Positions 8,663 to 16,863 of a stretch of DNA of 64,000 bases are shown here, piece after piece. Source of the DNA: Methanoculleus marisnigri JR1 (GTDB lineage: Archaea > Halobacteriota > Methanomicrobia > Methanomicrobiales > Methanoculleaceae); NCBI RefSeq assembly GCF_000015825.1, contig NC_009051.1, forward strand, positions 558,001-622,000. The letters are read 5' to 3'. Position 1 is the first letter of the stretch. Every line of letters begins with the position of its first letter. A program made the translations under genes and the position numbers. The notes under the pieces were generated by a model. It worked only from the letters and a program-made list of their open reading frames with translations. It made no database searches and had not been told where the DNA came from.

Positions 8663-9655
8663 ATGCCCTACTCGGTCGTGACGGGGGATCTCTTCTCGGC
8701 CCACGACGCGCCTGGCCACCCCGAGTCGCAGGCCCGCCTCGACGCCGCCCTCGCGGGGGTGCCGGCCGATGCCCGTCGCATCGCCCCGGAGCGGGCGACG
8801 GTCGACGATCTGGCGCTGGTGCACACAGAGCGGCATATCGAAGGAGTCCGCTCGTTCTGCCGGGAGTGTCCGCCCGGCCGCGCCCGCTACCTCGATCCCG
8901 ATACCTACGTCACGGCCGGTTCGTTCGATGCGGCGCTGTATGCGACCGGAGCCGCATGGCAGGCGGTGGAACGGGCTCTCGACGGCGAGCACTCTTTCGC
9001 TCTCGTCCGCCCGCCGGGGCACCATGCCGCACCCGACCGGGCGATGGGGTTCTGTCTCTTCAACAACGTTGCCGTGGCAACCGCGAAAGCACTGTTATCG
9101 ATCGGCCGGGTGGCGGTCGTGGACTGGGACCTGCACCACGGGAACGGCACAGAGGAGGCGTTCTACACCTCTGATCGGGTGTTCTACTGTTCGGTTCACC
9201 AGGCGGGGATCTTCCCCGGTACCGGATGGCCGGAAGAGCGGGGAGCCGGTCCGGGTGCGGGGTATACCGTCAACGTGCCCCTTGTATCAGGTTCGACCGG
9301 CGCCGACTACGCGCTCGTCTTTAGCCGGGTCTTCGTCCCGATGCTCCGGTGGTTCGAACCGGACGTCGTGGTGGTCTCGGCAGGCCAGGACGCGCTCTTC
9401 GACGACCCGCTCGGTTCCCTCCTTCTTTTGCCCGAAGACTTCGGGGCGCTGGCGGGGATGCTCGTGGACGCGACCCCTGCACCTCTCGCCCTCGTGCTCG
9501 AAGGGGGTTACGGCCGGTCGCATGCAGGGGCGATCGGGGCGATCGTTGCCGCCCTTGACGGCGCCCGCTTCAATCCCGCGGGCGGCGGGGCGAAGGCGAG
9601 CACCCGGCACCTCGTGGAGGCGTATGCCGGCCGCCGGCATGCCGTCCCGCTCTGA
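8663..9655 (+). CDS. Histone deacetylase-family protein
   Basis: This encodes a 330-residue arginase/deacetylase-fold enzyme. Active-site motifs are all present: RPPGHHA (about 115), GFCLFNN, the zinc-binding DWDLHHGNGTEEAF (about 154) and SAGQDALFDDPLG with the second zinc Asp, then EGGYGRS. Archaeal members of this class I/II-like family deacetylate proteins or acetylpolyamines; the substrate is unknown here. It stands alone between a GyrI-like gene and a secreted protein gene. Confidence 0.9.
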   Translation: MPYSVVTGDLFSAHDAPGHPESQARLDAALAGVPADARRIAPERATVDDLALVHTERHIEGVRSFCRECPPGRARYLDPDTYVTAGSFDAALYATGAAWQAVERALDGEHSFALVRPPGHHAAPDRAMGFCLFNNVAVATAKALLSIGRVAVVDWDLHHGNGTEEAFYTSDRVFYCSVHQAGIFPGTGWPEERGAGPGAGYTVNVPLVSGSTGADYALVFSRVFVPMLRWFEPDVVVVSAGQDALFDDPLGSLLLLPEDFGALAGMLVDATPAPLALVLEGGYGRSHAGAIGAIVAALDGARFNPAGGGAKASTRHLVEAYAGRRHAVPL

Positions 9656-9690
9656 CGTCGATCAGGTTCATCTCCTCCCGGGTCGATCGG

Positions 9691-10281
9691 ATGACTATGA
9701 ACTGCATCGCCGATCATATCCTGATTGTAACGGGTGCTCTCCTCCTCATCGCCCTTGCCGCCGCACCGGCGGTCTCCGCCGTTTTGGTGTACCCGGGAAG
9801 TGAGTTAGCGCTCACGGGGACGAGCACGGGGAGCGATACCGTCTACCTCTTCGTGACCGGCCCGAACCTCCCGCCCGCCGGCGGACGGCTTGACAATCCT
9901 CACACGGCCGTCCGCTCGGGCGATCCGGGGAGTTTCACAAGGGTGACGGTCGGTAGCGACGACCGCTGGACCTACCGCTGGAGGACGGGCGAGGCCGGGC
10001 TCGACCCCGGGACGTACACTGTTTACGCCGTGGAAGCGCCTGTCGACCGCCGGAACCTCGCCGGCCACGGCTACATGACCATCCCCGTCACCCTCGGGTC
10101 TCCACCGGGAACCACGGTTACGGGAACCGCCGTGCCCGCCACCCCGCCCGTGGAGACGGCGACCCCGACGGCGACGGTGCCGGTGACGGCGCCCGCTCCT
10201 GAGCCGACGACAGCGGCGCCTCCCCTCGCCGCCCTCATGACGGCCGGTGCGGCGGTTGCTGCGGCGATCCTGCGGCGCTGA
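9691..10281 (+). CDS. Secreted, membrane-anchored surface protein (DUF3821-like)
   Basis: This encodes 196 residues. A hydrophobic signal segment (about 10-30, ILIVTGALLLIALAAAPAVSA) is followed by a small beta-rich domain with VYLFVTGPNLPPAGGRL and WTYRWRTGEAGLDPGTYTVYAVEAPVDR. This resembles the DUF3821-type domain common in Methanomicrobiales surface proteins. A Thr/Pro-rich linker (TATPTATVPVTAPAPEP) leads to a C-terminal hydrophobic helix ending in RR. That arrangement places the domain outside the cell. No function is known. Confidence 0.75.
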   Translation: MTMNCIADHILIVTGALLLIALAAAPAVSAVLVYPGSELALTGTSTGSDTVYLFVTGPNLPPAGGRLDNPHTAVRSGDPGSFTRVTVGSDDRWTYRWRTGEAGLDPGTYTVYAVEAPVDRRNLAGHGYMTIPVTLGSPPGTTVTGTAVPATPPVETATPTATVPVTAPAPEPTTAAPPLAALMTAGAAVAAAILRR

Positions 10282-10308
10282 CCCGCACGGGAGAGGGTTT
10301 CCACTCCC

Positions 10309-10343
10309 ATAAATATATATTCACAGATGTACTATTATGTACA
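10309..10343 (+). promoter_or_regulatory. TATA box and TGTAC-N6-GTACA palindrome before ECF operon
   Basis: A strong AT run (ATAAATATATAT, 10309-10320) is a likely TATA box. Eight bases after it lies an inverted repeat, TGTAC-TATTAT-GTACA (10328-10343), which would cover the transcription start about 25 bp from the TATA box. That is a classic place for an archaeal repressor. The half-site resembles the TGTACA box bound by TrpY in Methanothermobacter. The ECF start codon is about 95 bp further on. Confidence 0.5.
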
Positions 10344-10437
10344 ACGATGTTTAGCGTGGTCGGGTCATCCGGTCTCCGTCCCGCTGCACATACCCTGTCA
10401 ATCGCTCGTAGAACCCTAGTAGTATGAGATTGATACC

Positions 10438-11004
10438 ATGAAATCAAGAGATATTGCAATCGTCGGCATACTCCTTGCCATAGGAGCCATCATCAGGTAC
10501 ATGTCCCTCCTGATCCCCGGCCCCATCGTATCGAACCTCGTGATCGCCTTCTACTGCCTCGCCATCATCCTCATCGCGCCCACGTTCCGTGAGGCGCTCG
10601 GGATCGGCGTCGTGGCCGGCGTCGTCTGTGCGCTTCTCAGCCACTCGATCTTCCCGCCCGCAAACCTCATCAGCGAACCCATCGGTGCGGTCGCCTGTCT
10701 CGGGGTTTACCTGGTGCTGAGAGACCGGTTCGTCCTCGCCCCGGCGGTAACGACGCTTCTCGCCACGTTCGCGAGCGGGTTCTCGTTCATCCTCATCTCC
10801 ATCCTCGCCGTTGCCCCGACGGTTCTTGACAAGTTCGGAACCCTCGAGGCGTTCCTCGCGGTCACCGTGCCGATCGTCCTGATCACGGCGGGGGTCAACG
10901 CCGCCGTCGCCCAGGCGCTCGAGATGCCGGCATCGCGGGCACTGATGCGGGGGGCCCGAGAGAAGGCCCCGGGACGGGATTCGAGGCCGGTCGATGAGTC
11001 CTGA
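10438..11004 (+). CDS. ECF transporter S component (possibly TrpP-like)
   Basis: This encodes a 188-residue, strongly hydrophobic protein with about five or six helices (IAIVGILLAIGAIIRYMSLLIPG, VIAFYCLAIILIAPTF, GIGVVAGVVCALLS). It is the substrate-binding subunit of an energy-coupling factor transporter, as shown by the following fused ATPase and EcfT genes. The overall pattern resembles the tryptophan-type S components, but the substrate assignment is an inference. It overlaps the ATPase start by 11 bp. Confidence 0.75.
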   Translation: MKSRDIAIVGILLAIGAIIRYMSLLIPGPIVSNLVIAFYCLAIILIAPTFREALGIGVVAGVVCALLSHSIFPPANLISEPIGAVACLGVYLVLRDRFVLAPAVTTLLATFASGFSFILISILAVAPTVLDKFGTLEAFLAVTVPIVLITAGVNAAVAQALEMPASRALMRGAREKAPGRDSRPVDES

Positions 11005-12523
11005 GACCGGGGGAGAGATCGCCCTCTCCCTCCGGGGGGTCTCCTACACCTACCCCGGCTCGGAGACGCCGGCGCTTGATAGGATCAGCCTCGAAATAGG
11101 GAGAGGGGAGATCGTCTTCGTCACCGGCCCTACCGGGGCGGGCAAGACGACGCTCTGCCTTGCGGCGTCCGGCATCCTCCACCACGAGTACGGCGGCACG
11201 CTCGATGGCGCGATCGCCATCCTCGGAAAGAGCGTCCGGGACTACCAGAACATGGGCGAGATCGGGCGGCACGTCGGGGTGGTCTTCGACGACGCCGATG
11301 CCCAACTCATCTTCACGACCGTCGAGGAGGAGGTCGCGTCCGGCCTCGAGAACCTCGGCCTCTCCCGGGAGGAGATGCAGCGGCGGCTCCGCGAGGTGAT
11401 GGAGGCGACCGGGATCGCCGATCTTGCGGACCGTGCCCCGCACACCCTCTCCGGGGGGCAGAAGCAGCGGGTCGCCATCGCCGCAACCATCGCTCTCGGC
11501 ACGAAGATCCTGATCCTCGACGAACCCACCGCCGAACTGGACACGGAAGCGACCGGTGCGGTATCCGCCCTTCTCCGGCGGCTCTCCGGCGAAGGTACCG
11601 CCGTGCTCATCGTCGAGCAGAAACTCGGCGACCTAGCCGCCATCGCGGACAGGATGGTCGTCGTCGAAGGCGGAGCGATCGTCAGGGAGGTCCTTCCCGA
11701 GCAGATGGCGGAGGACGCCTGCCTGCAGCACCCGGCAGGCGACGGCGCCCGGCCTCCCGCACCGGCGGCAGCCCCCCCGGGGGCGCCACCCGTCATATCC
11801 GTCCGGGGGCTCGTCCACCGCTACGACGGGGTTGTGGCCGTCCGGGACCTCGACCTCGAGGTCGCTTCCGGAGAGATCGTCGCCGTGGTCGGGGAGAACG
11901 GATCCGGGAAGACGACGCTCGTCAAGCACTTCAACGGGCTGCTCCGTCCGACCGAAGGCAGCGTCACCGTCGACGGACTCGACGCCGCAACCGTCCCGAT
12001 AGCGGAACTCGCGCGCCACGTGGGCCTCGTCTTCCAGAACCCGGACACCATGCTCTTTGCGGAGACTGTGGCGGAGGAGGTGGCGTTCGGGCTCAGGAAC
12101 ATCGACCCCGGCGCTTCGGAAGAGCCGGTCGACGCGGCCCTTCGCGAGGTCGGTCTCATCCACCGGAAGACGGCCTACCCGCGTTCGCTCTCGCGGGGCG
12201 AGCGGCAGCGTCTGGCCATCGCCTGCGTCATCGCCATGAAACCGAACGTGATCGTGCTCGACGAGCCCACGACCGGGCTTGATACCCGCGAATCGGGAAG
12301 GGTCATGGAGATCCTCGGCCGCCTGCGGCAGGACGGCCACACGATCATCATGGTGACGCACGATATGCGTCTTGGAGAGGAGTATGCGGACCGCACCGTC
12401 CGGATGGAGCAGGGAAGAATCATCCATGACAGCGGAATTTACGAGGAGGAACCATGTCCGAAATCATGCAGTACGTCACCCGGGAGAGCGCCTTTCACCG
12501 CCTCCACCCGCTCACCAAACTGA
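10994..12523 (+). CDS. ECF transporter ATPase, two ABC domains fused
   Basis: This encodes 509 residues with two complete ABC ATPase domains. The first has Walker A GPTGAGKTT (about 43), signature LSGGQKQRV and Walker B ILILDEPTAELD. The second (from about 260) has GENGSGKTT, a variant signature LSRGERQRL and VIVLDEPTTGLD. It corresponds to EcfA and EcfA' in one chain. The last 20 or so residues (after GIYEEEPCPK) are read in a frame that overlaps the EcfT gene by 70 bp. That tail is not recognisable and may be a true overlap or the result of a small frameshift. Confidence 0.9.
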   Translation: MSPETGGEIALSLRGVSYTYPGSETPALDRISLEIGRGEIVFVTGPTGAGKTTLCLAASGILHHEYGGTLDGAIAILGKSVRDYQNMGEIGRHVGVVFDDADAQLIFTTVEEEVASGLENLGLSREEMQRRLREVMEATGIADLADRAPHTLSGGQKQRVAIAATIALGTKILILDEPTAELDTEATGAVSALLRRLSGEGTAVLIVEQKLGDLAAIADRMVVVEGGAIVREVLPEQMAEDACLQHPAGDGARPPAPAAAPPGAPPVISVRGLVHRYDGVVAVRDLDLEVASGEIVAVVGENGSGKTTLVKHFNGLLRPTEGSVTVDGLDAATVPIAELARHVGLVFQNPDTMLFAETVAEEVAFGLRNIDPGASEEPVDAALREVGLIHRKTAYPRSLSRGERQRLAIACVIAMKPNVIVLDEPTTGLDTRESGRVMEILGRLRQDGHTIIMVTHDMRLGEEYADRTVRMEQGRIIHDSGIYEEEPCPKSCSTSPGRAPFTASTRSPN

Positions 12524-13239
12524 TCTTTGCGGTCGTCGTCGTGGCCCTTGCGGTGCTGACGAGCGATACCGTGATGCTCACGGCTCTTGCCGGGGCGGTC
12601 GTGGCCATAGCGATCGTGAGCGGGCTCGCCCGCGATCTCCTCCGGCAGGTTCCGCTGCTCATCTCGCTCGCGGCGAGCCTGCTCGCCCTCACCGTTCTCA
12701 CCATCAGGAGCGGGGAGATCGTCTGTTACCTGGTTCCGCAGTCGATCCCGGTCATCGGCGGGGCGCTCCCCGTCACGGCGGGGGCGATCGACCTTGCACT
12801 CGCGATGTCGCTTCGGTTCGCCGCGATGCTCTTTGCGTTCCAGCTCCTGGTCATATCGACCCAGCCGCGCGACCTCGTCCACGTCATGGACCGTCTCAGG
12901 ATGCCGGTCGACTACACCCTCATGTTCCTGATCGCGCTCCGGTTCATCCCGAGCCTGCAGCTCGAGGGGAAGCGGATCCACGAGGCGCAGCTTGCCCGCG
13001 CCTACAACCCGGGGAACGGCCTTGCCGGGAAGATACGGGGGCTCTTCCCCATCATTATCCCCCTGGTCTCGAACTCGCTCGGGAAGGCCACGATCCTCGG
13101 GCTGACGATCGATCTGCGTGGATACCGTTCCGGCAGGCGGACGCCGATGCGCGACCTCTCATTGGGCCGCGCCGACGTCGCCGGGATCTGCTGCATGGGC
13201 GTTGTGGTCGCAGGGTATTTGGCCGTGCTGCTCGTATAG
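12454..13239 (+). CDS. ecfT: ECF transporter transmembrane subunit EcfT
   Basis: This encodes a 261-residue membrane protein coupling the ATPases to the S component. Typical features are the N-terminal FHRLHPLTKLIFAVVVVAL, several helices, and the two coupling-helix motifs with X-R-X triplets (QLARAYNPG at about 185 and TIDLRGYRSGRR at about 222). The start MSEIMQYV has a GAGGAGG ribosome-binding site. It is the last gene of the S-A/A'-T unit. Confidence 0.88.
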   Translation: MSEIMQYVTRESAFHRLHPLTKLIFAVVVVALAVLTSDTVMLTALAGAVVAIAIVSGLARDLLRQVPLLISLAASLLALTVLTIRSGEIVCYLVPQSIPVIGGALPVTAGAIDLALAMSLRFAAMLFAFQLLVISTQPRDLVHVMDRLRMPVDYTLMFLIALRFIPSLQLEGKRIHEAQLARAYNPGNGLAGKIRGLFPIIIPLVSNSLGKATILGLTIDLRGYRSGRRTPMRDLSLGRADVAGICCMGVVVAGYLAVLLV

Positions 13240-13245
13240 CCTGGT

Positions 13246-13644
13246 ATGTGCGGCGGTTCACCTCCGGCGGCGTTCGAGTTCTACATCGGCGGGAGCGCCG
13301 GGCCGTCCCTCTATGTCAGGCTCGCGGACGGCCGGCTCCTCTACGAGTGGGCGAGTGCCGGCGGCTACTCCGGGGTGGTGACGGAGGCGTCGCCGGCACC
13401 GGAGGAATGGGGGCGGTTCCGGGAGGCTGTCGACCGGCTCGGTGTCCGGGAGTGGGAGCAGGAGTACGTCTCCGCACACTCCTGCTGCGACGTCACCTAC
13501 TGGCACCTGCGGATGGAGATGGACGGGTGGAATACCGTCGTCCGGGGTGCAAACGCCTACCCGGGTTCGGATGGCCCGGAGATCTCGAAGCAGTTTTGGG
13601 AGTTCCTCGCGGCGGTGAAGCACCTGATCGGCCGCGAACCGTGA
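13246..13644 (+). CDS. Hypothetical protein, 132 aa
   Basis: This encodes a small soluble protein of unknown function. It begins six bases after ecfT, so it is probably co-transcribed. The sequence is rich in Trp and Tyr with a CCDVTYWHLRMEMDGW stretch (about 84-99). That resembles small beta-sandwich proteins with a W-x-L-x-M-x-x-D/G-W pattern, but no family was recognised. Codon choice is GC-rich like its neighbours, which supports a real gene. Confidence 0.6.
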   Translation: MCGGSPPAAFEFYIGGSAGPSLYVRLADGRLLYEWASAGGYSGVVTEASPAPEEWGRFREAVDRLGVREWEQEYVSAHSCCDVTYWHLRMEMDGWNTVVRGANAYPGSDGPEISKQFWEFLAAVKHLIGREP

Positions 13645-13648
13645 TTGT

Positions 13649-14383
13649 TCAGGGAGAAAGCCCTTTCAGGTGTTCGAGGCTTCGTTCGTAGTCCTGAAAC
13701 GTGTTCGGCTCGACGACTTTCGTGACGCCCGGCGGGAGGGCCGCCATCACGCGGCAAAGATCGATGTTGCCGTCGCCGCAGGCCAGGTGGTCGTCCCGGC
13801 TTCCGCGGTTGTCGTGCAGGTGGACGTGGATTGCTGTTCCCTGTTCAAGAAAAGATGCCAGGTTGCCGTTTGTGTGGGCGTGCCCCACGTCGAGGGCGAA
13901 GCCGAGGTTCCGGTTGGCAAGGCGGTCGAGGAACTCCGGCGACCTGAAGAAGCAGATCTCCCATGCCCCCATGTTCTCGACGGCGAACCGGACGTTCACC
14001 TCCTGCTGAACGGCGGCGAGGTCGTCAAGCGACCGGTCGAGAGCAGCCTGCGCAACCACCCGCATCTCTTCTCCCCAGACGTGCCCCGGGTGGACGACCA
14101 GCCGTTCGGCGCCGATCCGGTCGCAGACCGCTGCGAGATCCAAAAGAACCCTGACGGCCGCTCTTCGAAGGCGCTCATTCTCGGACGCGATGTTGATATC
14201 GGCGACCGGGGCGTGGACGGTGTAGCGGAGATCGAACGAACGGCAGACCTCTTCGAACCGGAAAAGATTGTGGGGGCCGTCGGAGAGGATCTCCGCGAGG
14301 TTCGTACGGCTGGAGATGAGACCAAGCGCCTCCTCGAGCGTCCGGTCCATCAGGCAGCAGGTGGAGCAGCCGATCTCGTTCAC
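13649..14383 (-). CDS. Sugar phosphate isomerase/epimerase-like TIM-barrel protein
   Basis: This encodes 244 residues of the xylose-isomerase-like/AP-endonuclease-2 superfamily. Metal-ligand motifs are visible: VHPGH (about 104), the Glu in FAVENMG (about 142), LDVGHAHTNG (about 175) and HVHLHDNRGSRDDHLACGDGNID (about 200). It starts 9 bp after btuF on the same strand and probably shares its transcript. The substrate is unknown. Confidence 0.8.
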   Translation of the reverse strand: MNEIGCSTCCLMDRTLEEALGLISSRTNLAEILSDGPHNLFRFEEVCRSFDLRYTVHAPVADINIASENERLRRAAVRVLLDLAAVCDRIGAERLVVHPGHVWGEEMRVVAQAALDRSLDDLAAVQQEVNVRFAVENMGAWEICFFRSPEFLDRLANRNLGFALDVGHAHTNGNLASFLEQGTAIHVHLHDNRGSRDDHLACGDGNIDLCRVMAALPPGVTKVVEPNTFQDYERSLEHLKGLSP

Positions 14384-14391
14384 GTTCCGGC

Positions 14392-15456
14392 CTACCTCTT
14401 CTGCAGGAGCAGGACGGCTGCGGATAATGCGCAGATGAGCGTGATCGCGCCGAACCCCGGTGATTGAACCGTCCCGGTCGGCTTCGGCGTGCCCGTCCCG
14501 GTGGTTTCCGGATGGAGGTGGCCCGCCACTTCTTCAAGCGCATCCACGATCCGCGGGCTCCCCCGGCTGACGACGTCGGCGTCGATGACGTAGACGCGGT
14601 CGTTCCTGACCGCATCGAGCCTCTGCAGGCGGGGCTCGTTGATGATGTAGTTGTAGATGGCGTCGTAGCCGTCCCGGTCCATCCCGCTGCCCGAACTGAC
14701 CAGGATGTAGTCGGGATTCGTGGTGATGAACGCCTCGAGGCTGACGATGCTCCAGCCGTCGACCGGGCCGAACGCATTGGTTCCGCCGGCAATCGTGATC
14801 ACCTCGTTCTGGAACGTTCCCTGCCCGCAGACCCAGAGCGGGTCGTGCCAGATGACGTGGGCGACGGACGGTTGTTCGGTCCGGCTCTCGGCCACCTCTC
14901 CGGCAACAACTCCCATGCGTGCCCGGAGTTCTTCGATGAGTCTCGAAGCCTCTTCTTCCTGCCCGGTTGCCCTTCCGGCAAGTTCGATGTCGTGCAGGAC
15001 ACCGTCGATCGTCTGCGGGTCGAGGGTGACGACGGTCATCCCGAGCGATCGCAGGCGGTCGATGACTTCGTCGGTGTTGGCGGGCGCGGCGAAGATCAGG
15101 TCGGGCTCCATAGCGATCACTTTCTCGATGTTGACGGTGCTAAAACCGCCTACCTTCGGCTTATCGGCTGTTGCCGGCGGATAGTCGCAGCGTTCGGTGA
15201 CGGCGACGATGCGGTCATCAAGCCCGAGGGCATACAGGATCTCGGTATTGGAAGGCGCGAGCGAGACGATTCTCTGCGGTGCTCCCCGGATGAGGACGGT
15301 CTTCCCGGAGTCGTCGGTCACCGCCACGGATCGTTCGCCGCCGTCCGCCGTTGCGAGCGGTTCTTCGAGAGGCACGGGTGTCGCACCGGCCGTCCCGGCG
15401 AGCAGGAGCAGCACGACAAGCGATGCAAGAGAGTGTATCAGGCGCGTGGTTTGCAT
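14392..15456 (-). CDS. btuF: Cobamide ABC transporter substrate-binding protein with PGF-CTERM anchor
   Basis: This encodes 354 residues from the ATG at 15456; a GTG at 15507 would add an unlikely N-terminus. The order is a signal segment (LASLVVLLLLAGTAGA, about 11-26), then a BtuF/FepB-type binding domain with QRIVSLAPSNTEILYALGLDDRIVAVTERCDYPP and VWHDPLWVCGQGTF-like loops. A Thr/Pro linker follows, then a C-terminal QSPGFGAITLICALSAAVLLLQKR-type tripartite tail. That Pro-Gly-Phe plus helix plus basic end is a PGF-CTERM archaeosortase signal. It is downstream of btuC-btuD, so the cargo is most likely a cobamide, though a siderophore is possible. Confidence 0.85.
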   Translation of the reverse strand: MQTTRLIHSLASLVVLLLLAGTAGATPVPLEEPLATADGGERSVAVTDDSGKTVLIRGAPQRIVSLAPSNTEILYALGLDDRIVAVTERCDYPPATADKPKVGGFSTVNIEKVIAMEPDLIFAAPANTDEVIDRLRSLGMTVVTLDPQTIDGVLHDIELAGRATGQEEEASRLIEELRARMGVVAGEVAESRTEQPSVAHVIWHDPLWVCGQGTFQNEVITIAGGTNAFGPVDGWSIVSLEAFITTNPDYILVSSGSGMDRDGYDAIYNYIINEPRLQRLDAVRNDRVYVIDADVVSRGSPRIVDALEEVAGHLHPETTGTGTPKPTGTVQSPGFGAITLICALSAAVLLLQKR

Positions 15457-15606
15457 TACTATAGTACACTTGCGTTGAGGTAATAATAACTTACAAATCG
15501 TGATCACGCTATGGCACTGAAGCGCCTGCCGATCGTGTGTTTCCCGTTCCCAAAACGATCCGGCGCATACCGGCGGGTTTGATGGCCGCAGGGTGCGGTC
15601 TGGGGT

Positions 15607-16863
15607 TCAATCGCGATCGGAGCCGTCCCGCGAGAGGCGGGCAAGAAGTTCCTCCGCCCCCTCGACCCGGAGCGCCCCGCGCGCCTCCAGGTTCGCCAGC
15701 ACCGCACCGGCTTCGCCCCCGGTGCAGTCTTCCATCCGGGTGGTATGGTCTCTTGCGTAGAAGACTACGGACTTTGCCGGATAGTCGAGCAGCACCCGGA
15801 GGTTGTCGAGGTTCCCCCTGCCGATCGGCATCGCCGTAACGATGACGGCGTCCGCGCTGTCCAGGCACTTCCTGAGGCCCGAGAGCGATTCCGGGGTGAT
15901 GCCGTGAAACGGGGGCTCTACGACGCAGGGAAGGCCGAGGTGCATGGCCGTCCCGTAGTCGGTGTCGAGGACGTTTAAGACGCCGCAGGTGACCGTGAAA
16001 CCCGCGGCGTGGAGCAGGTGGAGGATGTCGGAGCCCGTTCCCCCGCCGCAGACGACGTGCACCCGCCGGTTCGCTCCCGCACTCGACTGGTGCATGTATA
16101 CCGGCAGGACGTACGGTTTTCCCGTAAGCGGGTGCGGTTTGACGAGCATCTCCATCCCGAAGATCTCGCGGATGTTTTCACGGGTCAGGACCGCCCCGGG
16201 TGCTCCTGCGGCGTAGACCTTCCGGTCTTTGAGAAGCAGGAGCCGGTCGCAGTAGTATGCGGCCAGGTTCAGGTCGTGAAAGACGCTTACGACCGTGATC
16301 TCACCCGCGAGGTCCCTGATGATGTTGAGGATCTCGACCTGGTGGCTGACGTCGAGGTTCGAGGTTGCTTCGTCGAGCAGCAGGATCGTCGGTTCCTGCG
16401 CGAGCGCCCGCGCTATGAGCACGCGCTGGCGTTCCCCGCCGCTGATGTCGTGCACCGAGGCCCCGGCGAGAGCTGCGACGTTTGCAAGGTGCATGGCGTG
16501 GTCGCAGATCTTCACATCCCGGGCCGTCTCGGAGGCAAACCTTCCGATGTAGGGGTGCCTGCCCATCATGACGACGTCGCGCACCGTGTAGTCGAAGCCG
16601 ATCGAGATGTCCTGCGGAACGACCGCAACCCGGCGCGCAAGTTCGCGGTGCCCGAGCGAGTCGAGATCCCGGTCGTCAAGCAGGATCTCCCCGTTATCCC
16701 GGGCGACGACCCGGCTCATCGCTTTCAAAAGCGTCGTCTTTCCCGATCCGTTCGGCCCGACGATACCGAGGATCTCGCCTGCGTCCGCGTGGAACGTGAT
16801 GGCTTCGAGGATCTTCTTTGCGCCGTAGGAGACGTCGATATCGATGATTTCAATCGGTTTCAT
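15607..16863 (-). CDS. btuD: Cobamide ABC transporter ATPase with extra C-terminal domain
   Basis: This encodes 418 residues, versus about 250-260 for a normal BtuD/FepC ATPase. The ATPase domain has Walker A GPNGSGKTT (residues 36-44), a Q-loop VVPQD, signature SGGERQRV and Walker B ILLLDEATS. From about residue 265 an additional 150-residue domain begins RRVHVVCGGGTGSDILHLL and includes ADAVIVTAMPIGRGNLDNL. It looks like a small Rossmann-type domain. Its ATG overlaps the btuC stop (ATGA). The extra domain may sense or bind a nucleotide or ligand; its function is unknown. Confidence 0.88.
   Translation of the reverse strand: MKPIEIIDIDVSYGAKKILEAITFHADAGEILGIVGPNGSGKTTLLKAMSRVVARDNGEILLDDRDLDSLGHRELARRVAVVPQDISIGFDYTVRDVVMMGRHPYIGRFASETARDVKICDHAMHLANVAALAGASVHDISGGERQRVLIARALAQEPTILLLDEATSNLDVSHQVEILNIIRDLAGEITVVSVFHDLNLAAYYCDRLLLLKDRKVYAAGAPGAVLTRENIREIFGMEMLVKPHPLTGKPYVLPVYMHQSSAGANRRVHVVCGGGTGSDILHLLHAAGFTVTCGVLNVLDTDYGTAMHLGLPCVVEPPFHGITPESLSGLRKCLDSADAVIVTAMPIGRGNLDNLRVLLDYPAKSVVFYARDHTTRMEDCTGGEAGAVLANLEARGALRVEGAEELLARLSRDGSDRD

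Noticed and set aside
12372-13691. 439-codon + strand frame across ecfT and the hypothetical gene
   Set aside because: It is out of frame with ecfT, which has clear family motifs, and its translation is Arg/Pro/His-rich noise.
15440-15480. TGTACTAT motif before btuF resembling the ECF operon palindrome
   Set aside because: Only one half-site is present; the second arm is missing, so a shared operator cannot be supported.
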